DNA from: Dyadobacter sp. CY323
Lineage (GTDB): Bacteria; Bacteroidota; Bacteroidia; Cytophagales; Spirosomataceae
Assembly (NCBI RefSeq): GCF_021390245.1
Contig: NZ_JAJUXH010000020.1
Coordinates: 1-64,000, forward strand
Length of the DNA: 64,000 nt
Reading direction: 5' to 3'
The notes under the pieces were generated by a model that saw only the letters and a program-made list of their open reading frames with translations, made no database searches and had not been told where the DNA came from. Positions 25,953-35,024 of this stretch are shown one piece after another; positions within the stretch are counted from its first letter, which is position 1; each line of letters starts with the position of its first letter. Position numbers and translations under genes: made by a program.

Positions 25953-26417
25953 ATGAAAAAGCCAATGAAACAATTTTTACTATTGATCGCCGGTGTTGTA
26001 ATGTTAGGATTTGTTTCTTCGTGTTCCGATGAGGGGCCTCACAAAGACGACATTGTCAAATTCTCCGCCGTTATAAATAGTAGCCCAACTGTTCCCAAAG
26101 CAACATCATCTGGCCAAGGCACCGGTGTCTTTGAATATAACAAAGCTACCATGGAGCTTAAATACAACATTACTTATCAGAACGTTACGCCGACTTCGGT
26201 AAATATCCATAGTGCGAACCCGGCTTGGGAAGCTGGTCCGATCCTTTTCCCATTGGCTTCAAAGCCGACAGGAAATCAGGTGCAGGGAACGCAGAAGCTC
26301 AATACTGAACAGCAAACCATGCTAATCCTGGGAATGTTGTATGTCAACATCCCTACTGCGCAAAATGTTTTCGGAGAAATCCGTGGTCAGATTATTGCTG
26401 ACAAATTCGAAGAATAA
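25953..26417 (+). CDS. CHRD-domain lipoprotein
   Basis: The product has 154 residues. A lipoprotein signal ends in FVSSC. The rest is one CHRD (chordin-like) domain: VKFSAVINSSPTVPKATSSG, GTGVFEYNKATMELKYNITY, SVNIHSANPAWEAGPILFPL and a final NVFGEIRGQI. The domain is known from chordin and many bacterial envelope proteins; its bacterial role is undefined. The gene ends at a terminator shared with the convergent helicase. Confidence 0.9.
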   Translation: MKKPMKQFLLLIAGVVMLGFVSSCSDEGPHKDDIVKFSAVINSSPTVPKATSSGQGTGVFEYNKATMELKYNITYQNVTPTSVNIHSANPAWEAGPILFPLASKPTGNQVQGTQKLNTEQQTMLILGMLYVNIPTAQNVFGEIRGQIIADKFEE

Positions 26418-26434
26418 TCGTTTTTAACTCGATT

Positions 26435-26469
26435 AAAAAAGGCTGCGGAACATTCCCGCAGCCTTTTTT
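26435..26469. terminator. Bidirectional terminator
   Basis: AAAAAAGGCTGCGG pairs with CCGCAGCCTTTTTT. The A-run on one side and T-run on the other serve both the CHRD gene and the facing helicase gene. Confidence 0.9.
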
Positions 26470-26471
26470 AG

Positions 26472-27725
26472 TTATTTTTTCTTCTTCTTTTTCTTCAAAC
26501 TTTCGTAATCCTCCACTTCTTTCATCAAAGCTTTCAAATCGCCGGAAGTATCCGCGGTGAAGTCAAGTGTCTGGGAATAATCCGACGAGCTGATCGAAAC
26601 CACGTCAATGGGTTTGTCGAGATACGTCTGGATCTCATCCAGCAGAGGTTTTTCTTCCGGACTTGCAAAAGAAACCGCAAGTCCTTTCTGCGTCCCGCGC
26701 CCCGTCCGGCCGACGCGGTGAACGTAATTTTCGGGCTGTTCCGGCAAATCGTAATTCACGACATAATCTACATTCGGAATATCGATCCCTCTGGCACTGA
26801 CATCGGTGGCGATCAAAATCTTGATTGTACCCTTTTTAAATTCATTCATCGCTACCAGCCGGTCTGCCTGCTCCTTATCACCGTGGATGGTCACGCTTTT
26901 AATTTCCATTCTTTCGAGCGCGCTGTAAACCCGTTCCGCGCGAACTTTGGTGCGAACAAAAACCAGGATTTTGCTTTCGGGATGTTCTTTAATGATCCGT
27001 TCCAGAAAAAACCGTTTATCGTCCATTGCCACATATGCGACGGAATGGTTGATATTTCGTGCCACCGGGTTATTGGGGGAAATCTGAATGCGTATGGCGT
27101 TCCGAACGAGCGAGTAAGCGAGCTTTTTAATGCGCTCATTAATGGTAGCCGAAAAAAACAGGGTTTGTCTGTTTTTCGGAAGAAATTTGATCAGATCCTG
27201 AATGTCCTTGATAAAACCAAGATCAAGCATGTGGTCGGCTTCGTCGAGGATCAGTGTTTCGATCCGGTCCAGTTTGATGTGACCCTGACTTACCAGATCG
27301 AACATACGGCCCGGAGTCGATACCAAAATATCAATGCCTTTTTCCAGCTTGGCGATTTGCGGGTCCTGATCCACGCCTCCAAACACGCTAAATGCTTTTA
27401 CCCGGGTATGCCTTGCGATGAGATTAAATACCTCCGTGATCTGGATCGCGAGCTCGCGGGTCGGCACCATTACGACGCATTTAATACCCTCTGAGCGGCT
27501 GGAAGTCTTCTGTTTGTGCAGCTTATCAACAACCGGAATAGCAAATGCAGCGGTTTTTCCTGTTCCCGTCTGAGCAATCGCTAAAACATCTTCTCCTTTA
27601 ATAATGGCCGGAATGGCCTTAAACTGAATATCGGTTGGACGTTTGAAGCCGGCTGTCTCCAGACTTCGTTTGATCTCTGCCGCAATGTGGTAATCTTCAA
27701 ATTTCATAAATAACGGATTTTGCAA
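26472..27725 (-). CDS. DEAD-box ATP-dependent RNA helicase
   Basis: This 417-residue RNA helicase unwinds RNA duplexes in ribosome assembly or RNA decay. Motifs in order: Q motif (RPTDIQFKAIP), I (AQTGTGKT), Ia (PTRELA), II (LILDEADHMLDLGF), III (SAT), IV-V (KILIATDVSARGIDIPNVD) and VI (HRVGRTGRG). The tail is short and ends in a lysine run (KKKKKKK), giving an RhlE-like overall length. MKFEDY, six codons downstream, may be the true start. Confidence 0.94.
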   Translation of the reverse strand: MQNPLFMKFEDYHIAAEIKRSLETAGFKRPTDIQFKAIPAIIKGEDVLAIAQTGTGKTAAFAIPVVDKLHKQKTSSRSEGIKCVVMVPTRELAIQITEVFNLIARHTRVKAFSVFGGVDQDPQIAKLEKGIDILVSTPGRMFDLVSQGHIKLDRIETLILDEADHMLDLGFIKDIQDLIKFLPKNRQTLFFSATINERIKKLAYSLVRNAIRIQISPNNPVARNINHSVAYVAMDDKRFFLERIIKEHPESKILVFVRTKVRAERVYSALERMEIKSVTIHGDKEQADRLVAMNEFKKGTIKILIATDVSARGIDIPNVDYVVNYDLPEQPENYVHRVGRTGRGTQKGLAVSFASPEEKPLLDEIQTYLDKPIDVVSISSSDYSQTLDFTADTSGDLKALMKEVEDYESLKKKKKKK

Positions 27726-27797
27726 ACCGGTCCAATCCTGGCTGCAACACTATAAAGTGCGCAAAGATACGCCCGTTATCGCCGAAAGAAAGTTTTA

Positions 27798-28097
27798 TCA
27801 CAAACCCGGCTCATAGAACCTGAGCTTGTTCCGGAGTGAAACGATCTCCCGGTCGAGGGAATCGATGCGGTCGAGCAGGGAATTTACGGCGCCGATCCCC
27901 GCCAGATTGATGTCCAGATCGTGATGCAGGCGCACCATCCGTTCCAGTTTGTATAATTGTGGGATTTCCAGGAAACGGTGATCGTCCACGACCACCGTCT
28001 CGATCAGTTCATTGTTCCGCAACGATTCTACAAAGGAATATTCCACATTATAGAAGGTGCAAAATGTTTCTATCGCTATCAATTGATCATTTTCCAT
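27798..28097 (-). CDS. cbpM: Chaperone modulator CbpM
   Basis: The product has 99 residues. Its N-terminus (LIAIETFCTFYNVEYSFVES) and the strand EVVVDDHRFLEIPQL-like region (VVVDDHRFLEIPQLYKLERM) match CbpM, a MerR-like protein that binds CbpA's J domain and blocks DnaK stimulation. It ends in a leucine-rich helix. It follows cbpA after 11 bp on the same strand, the usual operon order. Confidence 0.88.
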   Translation of the reverse strand: MENDQLIAIETFCTFYNVEYSFVESLRNNELIETVVVDDHRFLEIPQLYKLERMVRLHHDLDINLAGIGAVNSLLDRIDSLDREIVSLRNKLRFYEPGL

Positions 28098-28108
28098 AGC
28101 GTGATGGA

Positions 28109-28984
28109 TTAGGATTTAGCTAATTCTGTAAACAGTTCTTTCTGGCGCTCGGTTAAATTTGTCGGGATTTTTACATCGAAAGTAACGTACAGATCTCCAA
28201 ACTGTCCCTCTTTTTTGTAAACCGGAAAACCCTTTCCTTTCAGGCGGACGATACTTCCATTCTGTGTTTCAGGTTTAACCGGCAGTTTCAATTTTCCGCT
28301 CAATGTCTCGATGACCAGATCGCCGCCCAATACAGCGGTATATAAATCCACTTCGGCTTTGAGATGAAGATCATTGCCCGATCTTCGCAGTTTACTATCC
28401 GGCTCAATGCTAAATGTAATGAACAAATCCCCGTCGGGGCCACCGTTTGTGCCTTTTCCTCCATGGCCTGCAATCTTGATCGTTTGCCCGTTTTCGATCC
28501 CGGCCGGAATGGTAATGCGGATATTCCTCCCGTTTACCGTTAATGTTTGTTTGTGTGCTTCGTAAGCATCACGCAAGGTGAGATTTACGTCGGCCTGATA
28601 ATCCTGCCCGCGGTAACGCGCGCCGCGTCCGCCTCCGCTAAACCCGCTCCCGGATCCGAACATGGATTCAAAAAAGTCTGAGAACTGGTCGCCGCCGCCT
28701 GTAAACCCTTGCCCGCCCGCATTTCCACGGGATTGTCTTGCCCGCTCAAATTCCTCGCTATGCTGCCAATCCTTGCCATATTGGTCATATTTTTTGCGTT
28801 TTTCTGGGTCGCTCAATACTTCATTGGCTTCATTTAATTGCTGGAATTTTTTCTGCGCCTCTTTATCGTTTGGGTTGAGATCGGGGTGGTATTTTCTTGC
28901 AAGCTTACGATATGCGTTTTTAATTGCTTTGTCGTCAGCCGTTTTGTCCAGTTCTAATATTTGATAATAATCTACAAAAGCCAT
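28109..28984 (-). CDS. cbpA: CbpA-type DnaJ co-chaperone
   Basis: The product has 291 residues. The J domain (1-70) carries HPD at 33-35, the motif that stimulates DnaK ATPase. A Gly/Phe-rich linker follows, then two C-terminal substrate-binding beta domains (YQADVNLTLRDAYEAHKQTL, ITIPAGIENGQTIKIAGHGG). The cysteine zinc-finger of true DnaJ is absent, which marks CbpA. Paired with cbpM immediately downstream. Confidence 0.93.
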   Translation of the reverse strand: MAFVDYYQILELDKTADDKAIKNAYRKLARKYHPDLNPNDKEAQKKFQQLNEANEVLSDPEKRKKYDQYGKDWQHSEEFERARQSRGNAGGQGFTGGGDQFSDFFESMFGSGSGFSGGGRGARYRGQDYQADVNLTLRDAYEAHKQTLTVNGRNIRITIPAGIENGQTIKIAGHGGKGTNGGPDGDLFITFSIEPDSKLRRSGNDLHLKAEVDLYTAVLGGDLVIETLSGKLKLPVKPETQNGSIVRLKGKGFPVYKKEGQFGDLYVTFDVKIPTNLTERQKELFTELAKS

Positions 28985-29028
28985 ATTGCTTTAATGCCTG
29001 TTTAGTTCAAATCGTTTTTGTAATATAG

Positions 29029-29250
29029 CTATTTCCGTTCTTGCATCTTAAGATAAAGATCTTCTACTTTCTTCCTGGCCCAGGGAGTTTTTCTCAGAAA
29101 TTTGAGACTGGATTTCACACTTGGCTCATACTGAAAGCTGTTGATGTTTACATGATAACCCAGTTGCTCCCAGCCATAATAGTCCACCAGTTCGTTAATA
29201 ATGCTTTCCAATGTTTTTCCGTGCAGCGGATTATTGGGTTGAGATTCCAT
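29029..29250 (-). CDS. VF530 family DNA-binding protein
   Basis: This 73-residue protein shows the family's order NPLHGKTLESIINELVDYYG, WEQLGYHVNINSF and SSLKFLRKTPWARKKVEDLY. VF530 proteins are small, helical and bind DNA; their role is not settled. Confidence 0.92.
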   Translation of the reverse strand: MESQPNNPLHGKTLESIINELVDYYGWEQLGYHVNINSFQYEPSVKSSLKFLRKTPWARKKVEDLYLKMQERK

Positions 29251-29344
29251 ATTTGGGTTAAAAAGTTGCTTTTCGTTTAAAGTAGATTTCCTGCAATAAA
29301 TAATTATTATGCTGATTGTTTAGTTCAAATCTTACCTTCTTATC

Positions 29345-30328
29345 ATGGATCAAATAAAATGGGGAATTATCGGCTGTGGAAATGTGACCGAAGTAAAAAG
29401 TGGTCCTGCATTCAACCGGGTTGAAAATTCCAGTCTGGTTGCTGTCATGCGCAGGGATGCGGAGCTGGCAGCGGACTATGCATCGCGTCACAATGTGCCG
29501 AAATGGTACTCTGATGCCGATGAGCTGATCAATGATCCGGATGTGAATGCCATTTACATTGCAACCCCGCCCGATGCGCATGAAGGACTGGCGTTCAAAG
29601 CAATGGCGGCAGGCAAACCTGTTTATATCGAAAAACCAATGGCTCGTAATGCGGCGGAATGCGATCGCATTAATGCCGAAAGCAAACGCACGGGGATCCC
29701 TGTTTTTGTTGCTTATTACCGTCGCTCGCTGGATTATTTCTTAAAAGTGAAAGAACTGATCGATAGTAATGCAATCGGCGATTTGCGTTTTGTCGACATT
29801 TGCCTGCAATGGCAGCCTTATGATGAGGAAGTTGGCGAAAATCCAAAACCGCGCTGGCGTGTAAATCCGGAAATTTCAGGTGGCGGCCATTTCCATGATC
29901 TTGCTTCGCATCAGTTCGATTTCCTTGAATATGTCTTCGGTCCTGTTAAGTTTGCGCACGGAATAGCGCGGAACCAGGCCGGGCTTTATGAAGCCGACGA
30001 CATTGTAGTGGCTCATTTTGAATTTGAATCGGGCATTTTAGGAAAAGGAAGTTGGTGTTATACCGTCAATAAAGAGCAGCGGGAAGATCAGGCGCAAATT
30101 GTGGGATCGAAAGGCCGCATTACTTTTTCGTTTTTTGAAAAATTCGACATCAAACTTGAAACAGAAAACGGAACGGAGGTTTTCAATATTCCTTATCCTA
30201 AACATGTGCAAGAACCATTAATTGGCCATATTGTGAAGGAACTGAGAGGAGAGGGTAAAAGCCCGAGTTCGGGTGATACAGGTGCGAGGGCAAACCTGAT
30301 CATGGACTGGATCACGCAGGGCCAATAA
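29345..30328 (+). CDS. Gfo/Idh/MocA-family oxidoreductase
   Basis: This 327-residue NAD(P)-dependent sugar or inositol oxidoreductase has the Rossmann start WGIIGCGNVTEVKSGPAF, the family motif EKPMARN near residue 97 and the C-terminal domain with GGGHFHDLASHQFDF, which supplies the usual catalytic-region histidine. It is cytoplasmic, without a Tat signal. The substrate is unknown; no sugar transport genes lie nearby. Confidence 0.92.
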   Translation: MDQIKWGIIGCGNVTEVKSGPAFNRVENSSLVAVMRRDAELAADYASRHNVPKWYSDADELINDPDVNAIYIATPPDAHEGLAFKAMAAGKPVYIEKPMARNAAECDRINAESKRTGIPVFVAYYRRSLDYFLKVKELIDSNAIGDLRFVDICLQWQPYDEEVGENPKPRWRVNPEISGGGHFHDLASHQFDFLEYVFGPVKFAHGIARNQAGLYEADDIVVAHFEFESGILGKGSWCYTVNKEQREDQAQIVGSKGRITFSFFEKFDIKLETENGTEVFNIPYPKHVQEPLIGHIVKELRGEGKSPSSGDTGARANLIMDWITQGQ

Positions 30329-30403
30329 TCCGGCACTTTTGAATACAATTTTTCTTACTATTTCAGTTATTTAGAAACGTTAACTTAAAAAATCAACGAA
30401 GTC

Positions 30404-30517
30404 ATGGCAAAGGGCAAAAATCTTGACAAAGGAAGTACCAAAAAGGAGCCGGAAAAGAACCTGAAAGAAAAACGGGCAGAGAAAAAGGCGAAAAAAGACA
30501 GCAAAAAGGATTATTGA
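30404..30517 (+). CDS. Lysine-rich 37-residue protein
   Basis: The frame encodes MAKGKNLDKGSTKKEPEKNL and a further KEKRAEKKAKK-type tail ending in DY. It is strongly basic and without hydrophobic segments, so nucleic-acid or ribosome binding is plausible. A terminator follows 10 bp after the stop, which supports a real transcript. Confidence 0.6.
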   Translation: MAKGKNLDKGSTKKEPEKNLKEKRAEKKAKKDSKKDY

Positions 30518-30527
30518 TCCGATAGTG

Positions 30528-30551
30528 AGAGCTCCCCAAAGGAGCTCTTTA
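30528..30551 (+). terminator. Terminator of the lysine-rich protein gene
   Basis: AGAGCTCC pairs with GGAGCTCT over a five-base loop, followed by a short T-run. Confidence 0.7.
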
Positions 30552-30709
30552 CGTTAGTAGATTTCCCGGTTAGTCTTATATTTCGCAAGCCGTTTTTTCG
30601 AGCGGATGATTTTTGAATGGATCTTAGTTTATGGCGATGTTATTGAGCAAGTTTCAGGTTGAAGAACATCGGAATGCAGGCCAAATTTGTAAACCAAAAA
30701 ACCAAGCAA

Positions 30710-31555
30710 ATGGACCAGCAAACTTATAATTACGAGAAAATTGCCAAAGCGATCGAATTCATCGTCGCCAATGCAAAGGAACAACCTTCGCTTTTTGACG
30801 TCGCTGAGGAAGTAAGTATCAGCCAGTTTCACTTTCAGCGCGTGTTTACTGAATGGGCTGGCGTGAGCCCGAAGAAATTTCTCCAGTACATCACCGCAGG
30901 CTACCTCAAAGACAAGATCCGGGAATCTTCCAATCTCGTGGAGCTGGCTGAATCGGCCGGGCTTTCCAGCCAAAGTAGGGTCTACGATCATTTTATGGCC
31001 ATTGAAGCAGTGACGCCCCAGGAATTCAAGACGTCCGGGAAAGGTTTGGAAATCAGTTATGGTTTTCACAAAACCCCTTTCGGGGATTGTTTTCTTGCAG
31101 TTACGGAACGAGGAATATGCGCAATGGCGTTCGTCGACGAAGCCACCCGGGACGATCAGTTGATCCAGCTCGCAAAGAAATGGCATTATGCTTCGATCTC
31201 ACCAGATCAGAACATTACCGAAAATTACATTGGCCGTATTTTTCAGCCTGAGAAAAAATCATTGGAAAAACTGCCACTGCTCGTTCAGGGGACGAATTTT
31301 CAGTTGAAAGTGTGGGAAGCACTACTCAGCATTCCAAAAGGGGCGGTTACTACTTATCAGCAAATTGCGCAAAGTATCGGTAACCCGGGCGCTGTTCGCG
31401 CCGTTGGAACCGCCGTGGGCGACAACCCGATCGCCTACCTGATACCCTGCCACCGGGTGATCCGCAAGGAAGGTGTTTTGGGAGAGTACCGCTGGGGCAG
31501 CCTCCGCAAAAAAGCACTGATCGGTTGGGAGGCAGCACGTCACAATGAGGAATAA
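30710..31555 (+). CDS. Ada-like AraC/O6-methylguanine-DNA methyltransferase
   Basis: The product has 281 residues from the ATG at 30710; 17 earlier codons are also open. Residues about 1-100 are an AraC-type helix-turn-helix (LFDVAEEVSISQFHFQRVF, then ESAGLSSQSRVYDHFM). The C-terminal part is the suicidal alkyl acceptor domain, with C247 in IPCHRVIRKEG and helix VWEALLSIPKGAVTTYQQIA. It repairs O6-alkylguanine and may induce genes. The N-terminal Cys4 zinc domain of E. coli Ada is missing, so methylphosphotriester sensing is not expected. Confidence 0.92.
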   Translation: MDQQTYNYEKIAKAIEFIVANAKEQPSLFDVAEEVSISQFHFQRVFTEWAGVSPKKFLQYITAGYLKDKIRESSNLVELAESAGLSSQSRVYDHFMAIEAVTPQEFKTSGKGLEISYGFHKTPFGDCFLAVTERGICAMAFVDEATRDDQLIQLAKKWHYASISPDQNITENYIGRIFQPEKKSLEKLPLLVQGTNFQLKVWEALLSIPKGAVTTYQQIAQSIGNPGAVRAVGTAVGDNPIAYLIPCHRVIRKEGVLGEYRWGSLRKKALIGWEAARHNEE

Positions 31556-31714
31556 TTTGCACAGCAATAATTAGAATAAAATAGTATAATGGAAATGTGG
31601 TGCAAGTCACAAACCATTGATATATAGTTGATCAAGGGTTTTACGTAATTCAACTATTCCCCGATGGACTGATATTGGAAAGTGGTCAGGTATTAACCAT
31701 TTAAAGTATCAGAC

Positions 31715-32320
31715 ATGAAAAACAAATCACTACGTTCGCTTGCAATAGCAGCGTTCATTTTGACACTTAGTACGGCATCTTATGCCCAATTTTCGTTAGG
31801 TCTTCAGGGAGGTATCGCAAAGTCCAATGTGGAAGATTCGAAAACTGTGGCAGGTGGTGGTGTCAATTTGAGAGTATTCACTTCTCCCCAGTTTGCATTT
31901 GGTATTGCCGGTAAAATCTACGCGGACGGCAGCGATTACCGGGTTGCAGGACAGACATTGAGCACAACCGGGACGCTGACACCGGTGACCGGTACATTGG
32001 ATTACTTCTTTGCGACCGGCGCGATCCGCCCGTATGTGGGTGGTGACGCAGGTGTATATTTTTCAAAATACGATGCGAAATTCAATGGAAATACAATTCT
32101 TGAATCATCGAAACACAGCAATTTCGGGGCAGCGCCACGTGCGGGTCTGGTCTTTGCTTTCGGCAATCTGGGGATCCAGGTGGAAGGTATTTACCATTTT
32201 GTATTCGGAAATAAGAACCATGCTTCCACGACCGGATCGGCAAGTAATGTCGATTTTGAATCTACCTCGAACTTTGGCGGTGTGAACGTTGGGGTCATCT
32301 TTGGCCTTGGGGGTAAATAA
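31715..32320 (+). CDS. Outer-membrane beta-barrel protein
   Basis: The product has 201 residues. A signal peptide (LAIAAFILTLSTASYAQ) is followed by alternating strands typical of an eight-stranded barrel: FSLGLQGGIAKSNV, VNLRVFTSPQFAFGIAGK, YFFATGAIRPYVGGDAGVYF, LGIQVEGIYHFVFG and the closing VNVGVIFGLGGK. Partner and function are unknown. Confidence 0.85.
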   Translation: MKNKSLRSLAIAAFILTLSTASYAQFSLGLQGGIAKSNVEDSKTVAGGGVNLRVFTSPQFAFGIAGKIYADGSDYRVAGQTLSTTGTLTPVTGTLDYFFATGAIRPYVGGDAGVYFSKYDAKFNGNTILESSKHSNFGAAPRAGLVFAFGNLGIQVEGIYHFVFGNKNHASTTGSASNVDFESTSNFGGVNVGVIFGLGGK

Positions 32321-32342
32321 GGTTTTTGTTCCTAGAAATTGA

Positions 32343-32368
32343 AAACGCGTCAAACGGCGCGTTTTTTT
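32343..32368 (+). terminator. Terminator after the barrel gene
   Basis: AAACGCG pairs with CGCGTTT, followed by a run of T. The next gene's open frame begins inside this T-run, which argues for a later start for that gene. Confidence 0.85.
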
Positions 32369-32414
32369 GTTGTTCTGTTTTTCCGAAATTGCCCTGCTAA
32401 TCCAAAATCTGCCA

Positions 32415-33305
32415 TTGAAAGTTGCATTGACATTTCCCGAAGAAGTTGCCGAATGGCTTGTTTCGGCAGGATATCAGTGCGTAATCCGGGAATTTGAAGT
32501 AACATTTTGTTCCTGCATTCAAATTGAAAAAAATGGCGGGATCTTGATGCAGCTCGCACTCGTTTCCATTCATTCCTGGCGACAATCGGGTTCTTTTGCT
32601 GAACTGGAAATATGCTTTCAACATGTTCACGAGCAGCGTCATGCGGGCAATAAATGCGTGTTGATCTGGGAAGATTATTGGTTAAGGTCGAAAGAAATCG
32701 TCAAATCAAGATTGCATGCGATGATGGGCATCTCGCAAAAGATCCCGGGGAGACTTACTTTGGCGCGGCGCATTGATAAAGAAATCGCAGCAGCATTTTT
32801 AGAAAAAAATCATTTGAATGGTTCCGTAAATACAAAATTCAGGTTTGGATTGTTTTTGCCAAAACGTTATTTCCGGGTTCTGGACAAAGATTTTGAGCTA
32901 AATATGGAATCAGAGGAATTGCTTGTTGCGGTTGCGATATTCAGTTATCCAAGGATTTTTCAGAAAGAAAATAAGCCATTTAAATCCTTCGAACTGATCC
33001 GGTTTGGGAGCTTGCTGCAAACGAATGTGGTCGGCGGACTTGACAAATTGCTGCATGCATTCATCCATGACCGGGAGCCTGACGACATTATGACTTACGC
33101 TGACCTTGACTGGTCCGATGGTGCCGGGTATGCAAAATTAGGTTTCGAAAATCGTGGTTTAAAACCTCCTCAGGCATTTTATCTGAATCCCAAAACGATG
33201 TCGAGATTGTCAAAAGGCGTGAATGCGGAGAAATTTCCGGATGAAACAAGCATTGAGATATTTAATATGGGAAGCATTAAATATGTTGGATATCAACGGT
33301 TTTGA
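32415..33305 (+). CDS. Unknown protein with GNAT-like C-terminal half, upstream of miaA
   Basis: The product has 296 residues from a TTG at 32415. The frame is open from 32367, but that lies in a terminator, so the start is uncertain. The N-terminal half (LEICFQHVHEQRHAGNKCVLIWEDYW) looks nuclease- or restriction-fold-like. The C-terminal half (AVAIFSYPRIF, SFELIRFGSLLQTNVVGGLDK, DIMTYADLDWSDGAGYAKLGF) resembles an acyltransferase-like module found in phage and mobile proteins. It ends 5 bp before miaA. I cannot assign a function. Confidence 0.6.
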   Translation: MKVALTFPEEVAEWLVSAGYQCVIREFEVTFCSCIQIEKNGGILMQLALVSIHSWRQSGSFAELEICFQHVHEQRHAGNKCVLIWEDYWLRSKEIVKSRLHAMMGISQKIPGRLTLARRIDKEIAAAFLEKNHLNGSVNTKFRFGLFLPKRYFRVLDKDFELNMESEELLVAVAIFSYPRIFQKENKPFKSFELIRFGSLLQTNVVGGLDKLLHAFIHDREPDDIMTYADLDWSDGAGYAKLGFENRGLKPPQAFYLNPKTMSRLSKGVNAEKFPDETSIEIFNMGSIKYVGYQRF

Positions 33306-33310
33306 ATCAC

Positions 33311-34279
33311 ATGTCAGACTTGTCAAAACCACCTTTACTTATAATTCTCGGCCCGACTGCTTCGGGAAAAACGAAGCTTGCTACGCAGGTAGCCCGTGCA
33401 GTGCACGGGGAAATTCTGAGTGCGGATTCGCGGCAGATCTACCGGGACATGGATATCGGTACGGGAAAAGATCTGGGCGAATATTTTGTGAATGGGCATC
33501 AGATACCTTATCATTTGATCAATATCCGGGAAGCCGGCGAGCAATATAATGTAAGCGATTTTCACCACGATTTTGCAAATGCGTATGAGCAGATTGCGGC
33601 GAACGGGACCATTCCGATCGTTTGTGGCGGAACCGGATTTTACATTTATTCTTTACTGAAAGGTCACGCCTTCGCATCCGTTCCGGTCGATGAAGTGTTG
33701 AGAAAGGAACTGGAAATTCTTCCGACTCCTGAAATTTTGAGTCGATTTAATGCCACTGAGTCCGCTTATCACGCCTTTGCGGACATTTCTACGAGGAAGC
33801 GGCTGATCAGAGCTGTTGAGATTGCGGAATTTCTAAAGAATACTCCGGATCAGCCATTTCAACCCGAATCGCGGGACATACAGTATCCTGCCATTCTTTT
33901 TGGACTGCAACCACTGGTGGAAGTCCGGCGCGAGCGGATCAGCAAACGATTGCAGGAAAGGCTGAATCATGGGCTGGTCGAAGAGGTGGGGAAACTTCTT
34001 GAAAATGGGTTGACGCCGGAGCAGTTGATTTATTATGGGCTTGAATATAAATACATTACCCAGTATCTGACAGGTGAATCGACTTATGATTTTATGATCA
34101 CCAAACTTGAAACTGAAATCCATCGCTATGCAAAAAGGCAAATGACTTTTTTCCGGAAAATGGAAAAAGACGGACTGACGATCAACTGGCTGGAAGACGG
34201 CTGGAATGATGATCGCAAAATTCAGTTCATCACGGAGCGGTATTGGGAATTTAAAAACAATTTGGCGGGTATAGAGTAA
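33311..34279 (+). CDS. miaA: tRNA dimethylallyltransferase MiaA
   Basis: The product has 322 residues. It adds a dimethylallyl group to A37 of tRNAs that read codons starting with U. The P-loop GPTASGKT is at 14-21, followed by ILSADSRQIYRDMDIGTGK and the tRNA/DMAPP-site motifs CGGTGFYIYSLLKG and RKRLIRAVEIAEF. The C-terminal KRQMTFFRKM ending is conserved. The wording DIGTGKD, without the longer insert, marks the second MiaA type often seen in Bacteroidota. A TTG at 33302 is an alternative start. Confidence 0.93.
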   Translation: MSDLSKPPLLIILGPTASGKTKLATQVARAVHGEILSADSRQIYRDMDIGTGKDLGEYFVNGHQIPYHLINIREAGEQYNVSDFHHDFANAYEQIAANGTIPIVCGGTGFYIYSLLKGHAFASVPVDEVLRKELEILPTPEILSRFNATESAYHAFADISTRKRLIRAVEIAEFLKNTPDQPFQPESRDIQYPAILFGLQPLVEVRRERISKRLQERLNHGLVEEVGKLLENGLTPEQLIYYGLEYKYITQYLTGESTYDFMITKLETEIHRYAKRQMTFFRKMEKDGLTINWLEDGWNDDRKIQFITERYWEFKNNLAGIE

Positions 34280-34310
34280 GAGTACCTAATCGAAAACGAC
34301 GTCGTAATAA

Positions 34311-34763
34311 ATGAACAGAAAATTAAGCAGCATTTTACTGCTGCTTGTGTTAAGCGTAACAGACGCCTATTTGCTGGCGCACCCCAATCTGATCGGCAAA
34401 ATCGGGGTTCTGGTTTATAAGCATAGCTATATCCGTAATTTTCCGCGGGCTCTGCTCACGGTTTCGTTGGTGGTCGGCATTTCGATTTTAATCTGCGAGC
34501 TGATTTTCAGGTTCTCAAAGCGAAAGAACGCGATGATTGGTTATCTGATTCTGGCTGCGGTGGCGATCGGGTGGTTTATGTATGTGTACATCACTTTTTC
34601 AAGCTTCGCGTATCGCATCACCGGAAAGGCATTTATCTACGGTGCGCACCTGCTCCCGGTGATCCTGATGGGCGTTTACAGTCGGTATTTGGTCAAAAGA
34701 TTTTTGCTGAAAGAGCGGGTTGACGAGACTTTTGAGGGTGGTAAAGTGCCGGAAAAAAAATAG
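34311..34763 (+). CDS. Four-helix membrane protein of unknown function
   Basis: This 150-residue protein has hydrophobic segments around SILLLLVLSVTDAYLLAHP, ALLTVSLVVGISILICELIF, MIGYLILAAVAIGWFMYVYI and FIYGAHLLPVILMGVYSRYL, and a charged cytoplasmic tail. It has no signal peptide other than the first helix, and no family is recognised. Confidence 0.75.
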   Translation: MNRKLSSILLLLVLSVTDAYLLAHPNLIGKIGVLVYKHSYIRNFPRALLTVSLVVGISILICELIFRFSKRKNAMIGYLILAAVAIGWFMYVYITFSSFAYRITGKAFIYGAHLLPVILMGVYSRYLVKRFLLKERVDETFEGGKVPEKK

Positions 34764-35024
34764 TATTATAAAACCTTCTTATTGTGAAAGAATATTGTTC
34801 AGGTGTGGCATTTTCACAAATAAAACATGCATAATAATAGAAAGTACACGCTTTTTTTAGGATATTGCGGCTTGTGTCGGCTCGAAAAATGGTTAATTCG
34901 GGCCAGATTAACACAAAATTAATTTGCCGGATAAGTAAATCAGTAAGAGGAAAAATCTTTGAATTGAATTGACCTGATTTGCTCCGGCTAGTCATTTAAC
35001 CTTTTTTAATTTATTCTTAATTGT

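Noticed and set aside
26718..27494. 258-codon plus-strand frame opposite the helicase
   Set aside because: It is the antisense of a well-supported DEAD-box gene with no protein-like features of its own.
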